Shown: positions 51,369 to 60,721, counted from the first letter of the stretch. The stretch is 64,000 nt of DNA from Flagellimonas hadalis (GCF_007785775.2 NZ_VNIK02000007.1:1-64000); one strand, 5' to 3'. The notes: generated from the letters alone by a model not told the origin. Numbers and translations: made by a program.

Positions 51369-52352
51369 ATGAAGACCATACACATATTGATTCCAAAAAC
51401 TGCTGTTGGCTCTGGGGTCACGGCAGCCCGATATCTGTTTACAACGGCCAATCAATTTTTGCAGGCTGCTGGCAAGGAACCGCTGTTCAAAGTACTGATG
51501 GTGGGTTCCGACCGCGAGATACGGATACAGGATGGGGTGTATTCGATAACCACCGATGTACTTTTGGAAGACTCCGGACCAGCTGATTTGGTCATCATCC
51601 CCCCCATTTTTGGTGACATGGAAACGGCTTTGGCTCTGAACGAAGATGCGATTCCTTGGATCATAAAACAGCGGGATAAGGGTGCCGAAGTGGCCTCTTT
51701 GTGCATTGGAGCATTTCTTTTGGCCTCCACAGGCATGCTGGATGGCAAAAAATGTTCCACCCATTGGGCCTTTTATACTGAGTTCAAGGAAATGTTCCCC
51801 GAGGTGGAAGTGGTGGATGGAGGGGTCATCACCGAAGAGAATGGCATCTATTCCAGCGGTGGCGCCAATTCGATATGGAACCTCTTGCTCTATCTCTTGG
51901 AAAAATATACGGACAGGGACATGGCCATATTGGCTTCCAAATATTTTGCCATTGATATTGACAGGAACAGCCAAGCGGCCTTTATGATGTTCACTGGACA
52001 AAAGGACCATAATGACAAACAGGTAAAGAAAGTCCAAGAATATATTGAAGGGAACTATAACGAAAAAATGACCGTGGACGAACTGGCCGAGATGGTCGCC
52101 GTGAGCCGAAGAAGCTTTGAACGACGGTTCAAACAAGCCACGAACAACACCGTGGTGGAATATATGCAACGGGTGAAGATAGAGGCCGCAAAGCGGAGTT
52201 TTGAGTCTACTCGAAAAAATATCACCGAGGTGATGTTCGATGTGGGCTACACCGATTCCAAGGCTTTCAGGAACGTTTTCAAGAAAATAACCGGGCTTAC
52301 TCCCATTGAGTATCGGAACAAATACAACAAAGATGTGACCACGGCTGCTTGA
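51369..52352 (+). CDS. GlxA-type AraC-family transcriptional regulator
   Basis: A 327-residue regulator. The N-terminal DJ-1/PfpI-like domain (about 1-190) has a Cys in VASLCIGAFLLASTGMLDG at the nucleophile-elbow position. The C-terminal AraC domain (about 220-325) carries two helix-turn-helix motifs: MTVDELAEMVAVSRRSFERR and ITEVMFDVGYTDSKAFRNVF. It probably responds to a small metabolite and controls the divergent minus-strand small-gene group (VOC, DUF1801, DoxX, SRPBCC). The downstream gene ends 12 nt away on the other strand. Confidence 0.92.
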   Translation: MKTIHILIPKTAVGSGVTAARYLFTTANQFLQAAGKEPLFKVLMVGSDREIRIQDGVYSITTDVLLEDSGPADLVIIPPIFGDMETALALNEDAIPWIIKQRDKGAEVASLCIGAFLLASTGMLDGKKCSTHWAFYTEFKEMFPEVEVVDGGVITEENGIYSSGGANSIWNLLLYLLEKYTDRDMAILASKYFAIDIDRNSQAAFMMFTGQKDHNDKQVKKVQEYIEGNYNEKMTVDELAEMVAVSRRSFERRFKQATNNTVVEYMQRVKIEAAKRSFESTRKNITEVMFDVGYTDSKAFRNVFKKITGLTPIEYRNKYNKDVTTAA

Positions 52353-52364
52353 TCTGGACCATTA

Positions 52365-54119
52365 TCATTGGAAAAGTTTGGGCTCCAGCCATAACCAACC
52401 CATGCAAAGGAGAAATGGGACGAAGAACCATAACGGGGATATGGGAACATGCTCCCTTGATGTTGAGGGGTTCACTTTTCCAAAACCTTCATGCTGCCCA
52501 AATTCCCTGATGTTGGCTTCCAGTACATTTTTTTGCGTCGCGGCCTTTCGTTCATTTGTATCAAACACATAATAGGAAAAACGGGATAGGGAATCCGTAG
52601 AAAGCTGAAGATGATTCCAGCCAGTGCTGCGGGGATATGTGGTTCCGTTCCACAAAGTGGATACCGAAAAATCCTGAAGCAGGGGAATAGCTGCACCTTG
52701 ATCTGTTTTAACTTGAGGACTTTCCACATTGGTTCGTAATTGGAAATCAAATGGTTGGTCTCGCCTCGGAACATCAGTCAATGCCTGCCACTCCGTCCCC
52801 ACTTCCTTCTGACGGACAAGATCGTTCAATAGATGCGTCCAAAGTCTTGCATATACATCTTGTTGTCCGTTCAATATCAAATGGTAGGTGTCCTGCAGTA
52901 CGGAACTGGCCATCTTGCCCTTTTCCATGGGCATGTAAAAAGCGATTTCTACAGAATCCGTCACAATGGGTTGCAGCGGAAAACCACCTAAAAAGTTGTA
53001 CGGGTATTTTTTCAGTTTTTGCGCAGCCCCACCAAAGGTGATCTCCGTTCCACCATCTATCTGAAATCGAAAGGGCGACTGTCTCTGGGAAAGTTTGAAA
53101 AATGCGGCATTGGGTTGAATGAACAATCCTGTTCCCTGTTCCCGTATCGCTTCTTCCAAGGCCGCTTTGGAGGATGATCCCAAACCTATATGCGAATCCA
53201 CATCCATGACAATCAGGTCAAAACCTTCCAACGCCTTTGGCGTCATTTGGTATATGGGAGACGCCTCTCGATTAAAATATTCAAACTTGAACCTGTTCGT
53301 TGTCAATTGTGTCCGTGCCAGCACACTATGCCCATTTTCTGCCAGAAAGTTTTTGAGGTACTTGGTCTCAAATGTCGGAAAATTATTGACCATCAATATG
53401 TTAAGGAGTTCCCGGTCCACAACCTTTACGGGCAGGGGCTCTTTGCCCACAAAAGAACCTTCTGTATTTTTCTCCTCCAATGAATACGTAAACTGACCAC
53501 TGGTCTTGGGCTTGGCTATCAACTCAATATATTGTTCTGGGCCATCCCCCAGCGATATGGAATCCAAGCTATTTCCTCCGGGATCGTTCAAAATAAGCCA
53601 ATGTCCTGCTTTCGGATGGTTGTATCTTGTCTTGACCAAAAGTTCATCCCCCAACAAAATTTCATTTTCGTATGTTATATCCACCAAGCCTTCAGGCTCC
53701 TTTCCTCTCAGAAAGTTAATGGCCTTGCCATTGAATTGCCACATATCAAAAGAATGTACCCCGTGGCCCAACACAAAAATGGAATCTGTGGTTTCCAAAA
53801 GGGCCAGATTCTTTCCCGGGACATAGCTCTCTGTTTTTATACGTTTGAAAATTGCTTTTAAACTGTCCAATTGTTCCGGTCGGTGCCCTTCCGTCAATAG
53901 GATGCCTCTTCCCAAAAGTGCTTCTTTTTGATGGGCGGGCCGCAAGGCCATCAGCAACAAAGAAGCTACCCCGATAAAGGAAACCGTCAATTTCACCCAA
54001 AACCTTCGCTCTTTTCGTTGTGACCATTCTTTCCAGATGAATATGCCCCAAAGTAGCAGACTACCCACAAAAAATGGCCAAAAAAATTGTAAGTTCAAAA
54101 AAGACAGTCCATCAATCAT
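52365..54119 (-). CDS. Large membrane-anchored protein of the MoxR/BatA operon
   Basis: A 584-residue protein with two N-terminal membrane segments (FFWPFFVGSLLLWGIFIW and FWVKLTVSFIGVASLLLMAL) and one at the C-terminus (PLWFFVPFLLCMGWLWLEP). A long exported middle part contains a class-I glutamine-amidotransferase-like segment (LNILMVNNFPTFETKYLKNF, DLIVMDVDSHIGLG), without an obvious catalytic triad. It is the distal gene of the operon and overlaps the DUF4175 gene by 8 nt. Operons of this type in Bacteroidota are linked to envelope integrity and stress resistance. Precise function unknown. Confidence 0.7.
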   Translation of the reverse strand: MIDGLSFLNLQFFWPFFVGSLLLWGIFIWKEWSQRKERRFWVKLTVSFIGVASLLLMALRPAHQKEALLGRGILLTEGHRPEQLDSLKAIFKRIKTESYVPGKNLALLETTDSIFVLGHGVHSFDMWQFNGKAINFLRGKEPEGLVDITYENEILLGDELLVKTRYNHPKAGHWLILNDPGGNSLDSISLGDGPEQYIELIAKPKTSGQFTYSLEEKNTEGSFVGKEPLPVKVVDRELLNILMVNNFPTFETKYLKNFLAENGHSVLARTQLTTNRFKFEYFNREASPIYQMTPKALEGFDLIVMDVDSHIGLGSSSKAALEEAIREQGTGLFIQPNAAFFKLSQRQSPFRFQIDGGTEITFGGAAQKLKKYPYNFLGGFPLQPIVTDSVEIAFYMPMEKGKMASSVLQDTYHLILNGQQDVYARLWTHLLNDLVRQKEVGTEWQALTDVPRRDQPFDFQLRTNVESPQVKTDQGAAIPLLQDFSVSTLWNGTTYPRSTGWNHLQLSTDSLSRFSYYVFDTNERKAATQKNVLEANIREFGQHEGFGKVNPSTSREHVPISPLWFFVPFLLCMGWLWLEPKLFQ

Positions 54120-56364
54120 AATTCCCCAATTCCTTTAGGTACAACACATTGATTTCGTCTTCCAAACCAGTCTTCTTTCCTGGATTCCCTTCCACTTCAG
54201 TAATCACGGAAAGAAGGTTTTTCTGGACTTCCCTGAATTTTTCGGGTGTTCGCTCTTCTGCCTTATCAAAATCACGCAGACCTCGCAATACCTTTAGGTA
54301 TTTTAAGGGCTCATCTACCGCTTTTTGGGCCAGTTCGTTGCCTGCCTCTTGAAAAAGGGCCCTGTCCGTTTCCTTGAATGTCGTTCTGCCCAGACTTAAA
54401 AGTTCCAATCGGGATATGGCCTGTCGGGTGGATGCAAAGGACATGGTATGGTCAAACTGTTCCTTTTTATCGTAATTCGTAATGGCCTTAATATCGCCGG
54501 TCAACCGCTTTTCTTCTTTGATGGGAGGCGGGTCATAACCTATGCGGTGTACATAGATACGGGCGCTGTTCTTGATTTCCTGTATGAGTTCAAGTGCCTT
54601 GTACTGGTAAGGCAATGAGCTTTTGGGTTCATAAAGTCTCAGATACAGCTCTGCATCCCACATAATGTTCAGGGCTTCCCTGAGCTTGTCCTTCACTGAC
54701 TTTTCGAAAAGGGTGGATTCCTCGGGATTGTCATGATTGTGAAGATAATCATGTAAAGGATCCTCTGCTTCTTCCCCGTTTTCCTCTTCGTGCCCATGAT
54801 CGTGGTCGCTTTCTGGCACCAAATTGTGCTCATTGTCACTGTCATGTCTGTGGCTGTATCCTTCCAGAAGGTCCTCCTCCCCTTCTTCATGATCATGGTC
54901 GTGGTCATGGTCCTCTTCACTTTCCGTATGGGTCACCGCTCCGGGAGCAGCCTGCATTTCGGCTTCGTCCCCCATGAACTGTCCATATTTTAATCGAAGT
55001 GATTTTTGGTCAAAGCCAAGTTCGTTGCTCTTGAACTTGAACTGGTACTCGGACAGATTGGGGCGGTCTTTGATAAGTTTTTCGGTGTCGATGATCAATT
55101 GGCGCTGGCTCCTGAAATAATCGGGCATCAGGTCCACGCCCAAAGTGCCCTCCACGGCAAAACCATCGCTGACCGTGTCCCTGATCACCGCAAAATAAGT
55201 TTCGCTTCGGGAAATATTCGCGTTTGGAACTTTATTGTCCAAGGCTTCCACATAAAAATAGAGTTCGTCACCAGGGTCCATGCCCAGTTTGTCCAAATCC
55301 AACTGTTTTCGTAAGTCCAGTTTTTTGCTTCCTTTTGAAAAAGTACCGTCAAAGCGGATAGTTTCTTCCCTGAATTTTACCGATTCGCCAGAGCCTTTGC
55401 TTACCGTGGCCACAATATATGCGTCATCCACCCCAAAATCATCAGTGGTCTTGGCTTTCAGCAAGATCTCTTTGGCCGAATCATATTCAAAATAACTGTA
55501 TTGGGGCAATTCGTCCACTTCGATGACCGGCGGAATATCTTTTATGGCCTCCAAGGAATATAAATCCGTGGTATATGCGTTGCCTTCCACATCCTTGAAA
55601 TTGAAACTATAGAACCCGGATGCCTCCACTTTTTGGCTGAGTGTGTATTGCCCGTTTGCCTTCGAGAGGGCAAAAACATCGCCCATACGTTCCATGTCGA
55701 TGGAGGTCACTTCACCTTCAAAGACCAAGGTCCAGGTCACTACAGACCCTACCACTGCACTGATATTGGGGTTCGAGGTTTTCAACGTGGTCAATTGGGT
55801 ATAATCCGGATAGTTGACCGCGATGGAGGTCTCTTTCAATTCGGGGGCCTGCACAGTGTTCGCCAGCGTATCCAAAGGCGTGAATTGGATCTGGCTTTCG
55901 GTCGATGGCTCCACAAGATGTTTTCCATAGGTCTTGACCCCAAAATGAACAGCAAAACCTATCAAAACAAGACCCAGCATCACCGAAATGGAAGCAATCA
56001 ATTTGTTGGGCGGGTTCAGTTTGGGCAAAATGGTTCGCAGTTGGGAATACACTTTGTGTTGCTGCAGCTTGGACAGATCGGAAAGCTCTTCCGTCGAAAT
56101 TGCCAAAAGCCCACTACTGTAAGCAGCTTCCGGCACATGGGCATCTATATAGGCCACAGCACTTTCCATTTGTAAGTTCCAAGGCCGGTAAAAATAGAGT
56201 GCGACCAAGAAAGCTAGAACAAAAACCGCAATAGTCACCAAAATATTCCATGATACCAGATAGGCCAGTGCACCAAAACCCAGAGCATAGCACAGGCACT
56301 CCAAATATAGGATCCTTTGCCATCTTTTCCTGAACTGTACCAATTGCCCCTCTCCCACCATCAT
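54112..56364 (-). CDS. DUF4175-family membrane protein with a His/Asp-rich insert
   Basis: A 750-residue protein. Two N-terminal hairpin membrane segments (about 18-55) and a third (about 128-150, ASISVMLGLVLIGFAVHFG) precede Ig-like exported domains (about 165-430) and a helical C-terminal region. This follows the DUF4175 family of the MoxR/BatA operon. Residues ~473-548 form an unusual insert rich in His, Asp and Glu (HDHDHDHEEGEED, SHRHDSDNEH, DHDHGHEEENGEE, HDYLHNHDN) that could bind divalent metals. It overlaps the BatA gene by 4 nt (ATGA). Confidence 0.85.
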   Translation of the reverse strand: MMVGEGQLVQFRKRWQRILYLECLCYALGFGALAYLVSWNILVTIAVFVLAFLVALYFYRPWNLQMESAVAYIDAHVPEAAYSSGLLAISTEELSDLSKLQQHKVYSQLRTILPKLNPPNKLIASISVMLGLVLIGFAVHFGVKTYGKHLVEPSTESQIQFTPLDTLANTVQAPELKETSIAVNYPDYTQLTTLKTSNPNISAVVGSVVTWTLVFEGEVTSIDMERMGDVFALSKANGQYTLSQKVEASGFYSFNFKDVEGNAYTTDLYSLEAIKDIPPVIEVDELPQYSYFEYDSAKEILLKAKTTDDFGVDDAYIVATVSKGSGESVKFREETIRFDGTFSKGSKKLDLRKQLDLDKLGMDPGDELYFYVEALDNKVPNANISRSETYFAVIRDTVSDGFAVEGTLGVDLMPDYFRSQRQLIIDTEKLIKDRPNLSEYQFKFKSNELGFDQKSLRLKYGQFMGDEAEMQAAPGAVTHTESEEDHDHDHDHEEGEEDLLEGYSHRHDSDNEHNLVPESDHDHGHEEENGEEAEDPLHDYLHNHDNPEESTLFEKSVKDKLREALNIMWDAELYLRLYEPKSSLPYQYKALELIQEIKNSARIYVHRIGYDPPPIKEEKRLTGDIKAITNYDKKEQFDHTMSFASTRQAISRLELLSLGRTTFKETDRALFQEAGNELAQKAVDEPLKYLKVLRGLRDFDKAEERTPEKFREVQKNLLSVITEVEGNPGKKTGLEDEINVLYLKELGNYD

Positions 56365-57647
56365 TGTTTTTTAAGGTATGAAACCACGCGTTCGACCATC
56401 ATCAACACCAAAAGAACAAAAAATGCCCAATGGGACATATCCTTGAATGTGGCCCGTTCCCTTTTCGATTTGGGTTCCACATAATTGGGCTCCAGCTCGG
56501 ATGCATCCATCTGACGGGAATCCGCTGCTGAGATAAGTTCCTCAATATCAACATCCAAGTCCAACAAGGTGAGCAATTGCTCTGCAAAATGGTCCTCCAC
56601 CGTGTTCTCGGCTGTCAGGGGCTTGGTCAGATAATGGTGTCCTTCTTTAGTACTGGGCTCTATCAATCTTTTGGCCAATGGGTCTTCATGGAACACCAAC
56701 CATTTTCCCGAAAAAGTATCCGAAGAATCACTGCGCAGCCAAACGTTCAAATCTGCGGATGAACCATCGGGCTGTTCGCCATCTTCAAATGTTTGAATAT
56801 TGATATCCCGCTGAAGATAGTTGGACAGTGCTGCCAACGAGGCTTCAATGTATTTTTTTTTGGCTTCAGTTTCCGTATCGGAATAAAGTGCCACTTCGAT
56901 AGGGTTTAAAACGGTATGACCTATGGTTTTTGTCCCATTGTCCGCTTCCAGCCTAAGGCTGTCCTTGTTTTCGGTAAGGGAAAAACCGTTGGTCAGCTTT
57001 TCCTTTTTGAAAAGATTGTTCTGTCCATCACCAACAAGTGATATCAATTCTGTTTCTTCCCCATTCCCCAGCGCCATCAATGGGGTATCCGCAAAGTTTT
57101 CGGGTTCCATGACCACCCAATTGATTTTTTTGTGCGTAGTGGGCCTTACGGACCGGAATCCTTGAACACGGGCATGGGAAAAGACCACAATGCTATCGGA
57201 TGGGAGGGAATCCATTTTTTGGACCAACTGCCAATAATGGGGTGTTGCTGTTCCTGGCGTTTCCAAATCCAATTCCCATTCTGGAAATCCATTTTTCAAC
57301 AGCAATACCTCCGAAGTTTCATTCAAGCTGTCCAAAACCTTATCCAAGGTATGATGACCCACAAGAGAGGGTTCCACCAAATAGGTGACCAAATCCCTAT
57401 TTTTATGGGTTCGCCATTGGGGCCCGGCCATCAGCATGACTGCAAGGGTGATGACCAACATCCGAAGTAAAAGCAGGAACCATTCGTTCAGTTGCAGGCT
57501 GCTCGATTGCCTTGAGTTGGATTCGTCCAACAACTGTATGCTACCGATCTTGATGGTCTTCGCTTCCTTTTTGCTCCACAAATGGATGGCCAAGGGAACC
57601 AAAAGACCCCATAATGCCCATAAATATGAAGGATTTGCAAATACCAT
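56361..57647 (-). CDS. BatA-domain membrane protein
   Basis: A 428-residue protein beginning with the BatA signature FANPSYLWALWGLLVPLAIH and IGSIQLLDES, then a membrane segment (FLLLLRMLVITLAVMLMAG). A long exported part and a final C-terminal membrane helix (WAFFVLLVLMMVERVVSYL) follow. No complete von Willebrand MIDAS motif is evident, unlike classical BatA. It starts 1 nt before the DUF58 stop and overlaps the DUF4175 gene. It likely acts with the MoxR AAA+ ATPase in an envelope complex. Confidence 0.85.
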   Translation of the reverse strand: MVFANPSYLWALWGLLVPLAIHLWSKKEAKTIKIGSIQLLDESNSRQSSSLQLNEWFLLLLRMLVITLAVMLMAGPQWRTHKNRDLVTYLVEPSLVGHHTLDKVLDSLNETSEVLLLKNGFPEWELDLETPGTATPHYWQLVQKMDSLPSDSIVVFSHARVQGFRSVRPTTHKKINWVVMEPENFADTPLMALGNGEETELISLVGDGQNNLFKKEKLTNGFSLTENKDSLRLEADNGTKTIGHTVLNPIEVALYSDTETEAKKKYIEASLAALSNYLQRDINIQTFEDGEQPDGSSADLNVWLRSDSSDTFSGKWLVFHEDPLAKRLIEPSTKEGHHYLTKPLTAENTVEDHFAEQLLTLLDLDVDIEELISAADSRQMDASELEPNYVEPKSKRERATFKDMSHWAFFVLLVLMMVERVVSYLKKQ

Positions 57648-57648
57648 T

Positions 57649-58548
57649 CTAATTCAATCTTGATCGTTCCTTTAAAAATAATTGCAGTGCATTGCCCAAG
57701 TGCGCATCCATCCGAAAAAGATGAAAGTGTACTCCTTTGGAGAGCAATTGTTCCTTGGTTCGCGTCATTTTGGCTTCCAAGGCCTTTAAATAAGCATCTT
57801 TGGCCTTGTCCACATCCACCTTTACCTTGGCCCCGGTCTCCAAATCTTCAAAAGTGACCGATTTTTTATAATCAAAATCCAGTTCGTTGCCCGCCATAAG
57901 CTGAAGCACCACGACCTCATTATTGGAGGTTTTCAGTTCCTTCGCAAAATCGGAGAGTTCCGAAATGTCTTCGTACATATCTGTCAGGAAAAACACCAAC
58001 TCCCTCGTTCCCCTACTGTGTATTTTTTTGGTAGCGACGGATAGTTTTGGCCATTTTCCCTTGGTGGATATATGGAGGAGTTCCAAAAGCAATCGGTTGT
58101 AGTGTTTTTGGTCCGCCTTTGGATAGATCTCTACGAATTCATCTTCGTTCAAGGCAAAAAGGCCGACAGAATCGCCTTGTTTCTGTGCTATTTGGGACAG
58201 ACAGGCCACAATGACACGGGCAAATTCCAATTTGGAGAGGCCATTTTCGGTATGCTCCATGGAGGCACTTGCGTCCACGATAAACTTCACCACGACCTGA
58301 CTTTCCACTTCAGATTGTCGGATATAGTACCTTCCTGAACGGGCCAACATTTTCCAATCGAGCAAACGAAGGTCGTCCCCTGGTTCATAGGCACGGTATT
58401 GGCTGAACTCCATCCCGGGACCCACGCTCCTGCTCCTGTGCAGACCCGACAGGTAGCCTTCCACCACGATACGCGATATCAGGGAAAGTCCCGATACGGT
58501 ATTGATGACTTCCGGTTTTAACAGATCATGGTAGTCCCTAGTGGCCAT
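57649..58548 (-). CDS. DUF58-family protein
   Basis: A 299-residue cytoplasmic protein: GLHRSRSVGPGMEFSQYRAY and YEPGDDLRLLDWKMLARSG are the DUF58 signature, and VKFIVDASASMEH resembles the start of a von Willebrand A domain (DxSxS). DUF58 proteins partner with MoxR ATPases. Start 58548 (MATRDYHDLL) is intact. A diverged second copy of this start (MATKDHH, around 59690-59714) lies beyond the inserted RhuM-Fic gene, showing that the gene used to follow moxR directly. Confidence 0.92.
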   Translation of the reverse strand: MATRDYHDLLKPEVINTVSGLSLISRIVVEGYLSGLHRSRSVGPGMEFSQYRAYEPGDDLRLLDWKMLARSGRYYIRQSEVESQVVVKFIVDASASMEHTENGLSKLEFARVIVACLSQIAQKQGDSVGLFALNEDEFVEIYPKADQKHYNRLLLELLHISTKGKWPKLSVATKKIHSRGTRELVFFLTDMYEDISELSDFAKELKTSNNEVVVLQLMAGNELDFDYKKSVTFEDLETGAKVKVDVDKAKDAYLKALEAKMTRTKEQLLSKGVHFHLFRMDAHLGNALQLFLKERSRLN

Positions 58549-58568
58549 TGATTTTTTTTATTTGGACT
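58526..58568. repeat. Duplicated junction, left copy
   Basis: Covers the DUF58 gene start and its 5' flank. It aligns with 59696-59736 (shared ATGGT, GTCC, TAGTGGCCATT, ATTTTT, TTTA, TGGAC), about 43 bases with several mismatches. The two copies bracket the RhuM-Fic insert. Confidence 0.7.
58557..58568. repeat. Cassette repeat R13
   Basis: TTTATTTGGACT, one mismatch from TTTATTTGAACT of the array repeat. It overlaps the stop codon of the RhuM-Fic gene (58567), the same geometry as R1 and R5 in the array. Confidence 0.65.
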
Positions 58569-59550
58569 ATTGATTGCTTCTATTTAAAACACTAATCACC
58601 AATCGCTTTACCGTTTCCATTTCCTCAGGTTTGCTAGATGCTATAAACAGCGTTAGGCTGGCTAGTGTTTCATTGGCAATTATTGGTTGTTGTTTGGTAT
58701 TAAAAAGCATATTGTTTTGTTGTAAGAATTTTAGAAAACATGCTGCAGCAATTCGTTTATTGCCATCTACAAATGAATGGTTTTTCACGATCAAGTATAA
58801 AAGCATTGCAGCCTTTTCTTCTAATGTGGGATAAAAATCACTTTTGTCAAAGCCCTTCGTGATTTGGTTCAAAGAGCTTTGAAAACTGTTGTCCTTTTCC
58901 TTACCAAATACCGCACTATCAAACTCAGATTTCATTTGGTTTACCACCTCAAAATAAGCCTCTAAAGTTGGATAGCTGGCTGCTCTTTTAGTTAATCCTT
59001 TGGCATCTAATTGCTCATGGTCATAATCATCCAATAAGCGTAAACCTTTAGCGTAAACTGTAAGCCATTCATTATCTTCTAATTTTTCTTCGATGGCTCT
59101 GCTTAATATTTGTATGCCTCCTTTTAAAAGTTGTACTTCTTGCTCCTTTTGGGCCAAGCGCTTTTCATTTACAGCGTATCCTTGTATAAGATATTCTTTT
59201 AGAATATTGGAAGCCCAAATTCTAAATTGGGTTCCTCTTTGGGATTTCACCCTATAACCTACAGAAATTATAACATCTAAATTGTAAATGTTAACGCTGG
59301 AGGTTTGTGTTTTCCCTGCAATGGCCCCATGCTGAGTGGTTGTCCGGGATTTCCGGACAACCACTTTTTCGTCCAGTTCACCTTCTTTAAAAATGTTTCT
59401 TATGTGCTCTGAAATTGTACGCTTGTTTTTTTCAAATAGTTGCCCCATTTGCGCCTGTGTCAACCAAACAGTATCTTGCTCAAGTTGAACATTAATCTGA
59501 GTGGAACCATCATTAGCCTGGTAAATCTCTATTTGCTTATCCGTTTTCAT
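58567..59550 (-). CDS. RhuM-family protein with C-terminal Fic/Doc domain
   Basis: About 327 residues. The N-terminal RhuM domain has VWLTQAQMGQLFEKNKRTI (helix-turn-helix-like), SVNIYNLDVIISVGYRVKSQ and FRIWASNILKEYL. The C-terminal Fic/Doc domain (about 230-310) carries the active-site loop HSFVDGNKR (His258), a near-perfect HxFxDGNKR motif that transfers AMP or phosphate to target proteins. The combination suggests a toxin- or defence-type gene. Start 59550 (MKTDKQIE) is ATG; an earlier TTG at 59595 is unlikely. It is inserted in the moxR-DUF58 operon and bracketed by cassette-type repeats. Confidence 0.88.
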   Translation of the reverse strand: MKTDKQIEIYQANDGSTQINVQLEQDTVWLTQAQMGQLFEKNKRTISEHIRNIFKEGELDEKVVVRKSRTTTQHGAIAGKTQTSSVNIYNLDVIISVGYRVKSQRGTQFRIWASNILKEYLIQGYAVNEKRLAQKEQEVQLLKGGIQILSRAIEEKLEDNEWLTVYAKGLRLLDDYDHEQLDAKGLTKRAASYPTLEAYFEVVNQMKSEFDSAVFGKEKDNSFQSSLNQITKGFDKSDFYPTLEEKAAMLLYLIVKNHSFVDGNKRIAAACFLKFLQQNNMLFNTKQQPIIANETLASLTLFIASSKPEEMETVKRLVISVLNRSNQ

Positions 59551-59614
59551 ACAGTTCTGAACTGATACTTTCTGTTCAAGACAATTTTTGTTCAAGCACT
59601 TTCAGTTGTAAGTT

Positions 59615-59630
59615 ATCGTTTATGTGAACT
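59615..59630. repeat. Cassette repeat R12
   Basis: ATCGTTTATGTGAACT, one mismatch from consensus over 16 bases. It lies 64 nt upstream of the RhuM-Fic start, in the same geometry as repeats in the 32-39 kb array. Confidence 0.82.
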
Positions 59631-59695
59631 ATTTTCAACCTTGACGTTTTGATTTAATGATTGGATTCAATTTTCTCTCCAGAAACATTTATCCA

Positions 59696-59736
59696 GATGG
59701 TGGTCCTTAGTGGCCATTATTTTTCCTTTAACTGGA
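59696..59736. repeat. Duplicated junction, right copy
   Basis: Contains the moxR stop (TAA at 59717-59719), overlapped by a second ATGGCC start that reads MATKDHH, matching the DUF58 N-terminus MATRDYH. It is therefore the ancestral junction, or a target duplication made when the cassette entered. Confidence 0.7.
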
Positions 59737-60721
59737 CAGTTTTCAAGATGTGGCGGGTCACTGCATCCGAGGTTATCCCTTCGGCCTCTGCTCTAAAATT
59801 GACCAATACCCTGTGGCGCAATACGGGAACGGCGACCGACTTTAAATCTTCAAGGGAAACGGCCAAACGTCCTTCCAAAAGTGCATGGGCCTTGGCGGTC
59901 AATATCATGGCCTGACCGGCACGGGGACCGGCACCCCAATCCACCCAATCCTTGACATAGTCAATCGGTGTGGTGTCCGGTCGTGTAGCACGAATGACAT
60001 CGCTGACATATTTGATCAGTCCATCACTAATGGATACATCCCGGACCAATTGTTGCAAACGGATGATGTCTTCGCCTGTAATGACCTTGTTCAATTCGAC
60101 CTTGACCCTACCCGTGGTCGCCTTCAAGATCTCCGTTTCCTCCGTTTCCGTGGGATAGCCAATTTTGATGTACAGCAAAAACCTGTCTTGCTGGGCTTCG
60201 GGAAGGACAAAAGTCCCTGATTGCTCTATCGGGTTCTGGGTGGCCAAAATGAAGAAAGGCCTGTCCAGCGAATAGGTCTTGTCACCATAAGTCACTTCAA
60301 ATTCCTGCATGGCCTCCAAAAGGGCCGCCTGTGTTTTTGGGGGTGTCCTATTGATCTCATCCGCCAAAATGATGTTGGAAAAAATAGGCCCTTTGTTGAA
60401 CTTGAAGAATTTTTTGCCCGTGGTATGGTCCTCTTCCAAAATCTCTGTTCCAATGATGTCCGAGGGCATCAGATCGGGCGTGAACTGTATCCGTTTGAAT
60501 TTTAGATCGATGGCATTGGCCAAGGTGCGGATCATTAAGGTCTTCGCCAGTCCCGGTACGCCTTCCAAAAGGGCATGTCCCCCGGCCAAAAAGGTAATGA
60601 GCAATTGGGATACGGTCTCTTCTTGCCCAATGATCACTTTGCCGATCTCTTTTTTGAGTGCCTTTAGTTTTGCGGAAAGGTTCTCGACCTCAGTGGCTAT
60701 CTGTTGTAGTTCTTTGTCCAA
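59717..60721 (-). CDS. MoxR-family AAA+ ATPase
   Basis: A 334-residue ATPase. Walker A is GVPGLAKT (54-61), Walker B is ILADEINR, sensor 1 is FILATQNPIEQSG, and the C-terminal lid contains GAGPRAGQAMIL. MoxR proteins are ATP-driven chaperones that mature or insert metal centres and envelope proteins together with DUF58/BatA-type partners. It follows the DUF4159 gene by 10 nt and was originally followed directly by the DUF58 gene. The RhuM-Fic insert now separates them and may break operon expression. Confidence 0.95.
   Translation of the reverse strand: MDKELQQIATEVENLSAKLKALKKEIGKVIIGQEETVSQLLITFLAGGHALLEGVPGLAKTLMIRTLANAIDLKFKRIQFTPDLMPSDIIGTEILEEDHTTGKKFFKFNKGPIFSNIILADEINRTPPKTQAALLEAMQEFEVTYGDKTYSLDRPFFILATQNPIEQSGTFVLPEAQQDRFLLYIKIGYPTETEETEILKATTGRVKVELNKVITGEDIIRLQQLVRDVSISDGLIKYVSDVIRATRPDTTPIDYVKDWVDWGAGPRAGQAMILTAKAHALLEGRLAVSLEDLKSVAVPVLRHRVLVNFRAEAEGITSDAVTRHILKTVQLKEK

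Noticed and set aside
51327..52169. Open frame of 280 codons opposite the GlxA-type regulator gene
   Set aside because: Shadow of a clear DJ-1/AraC protein; no recognisable motif.
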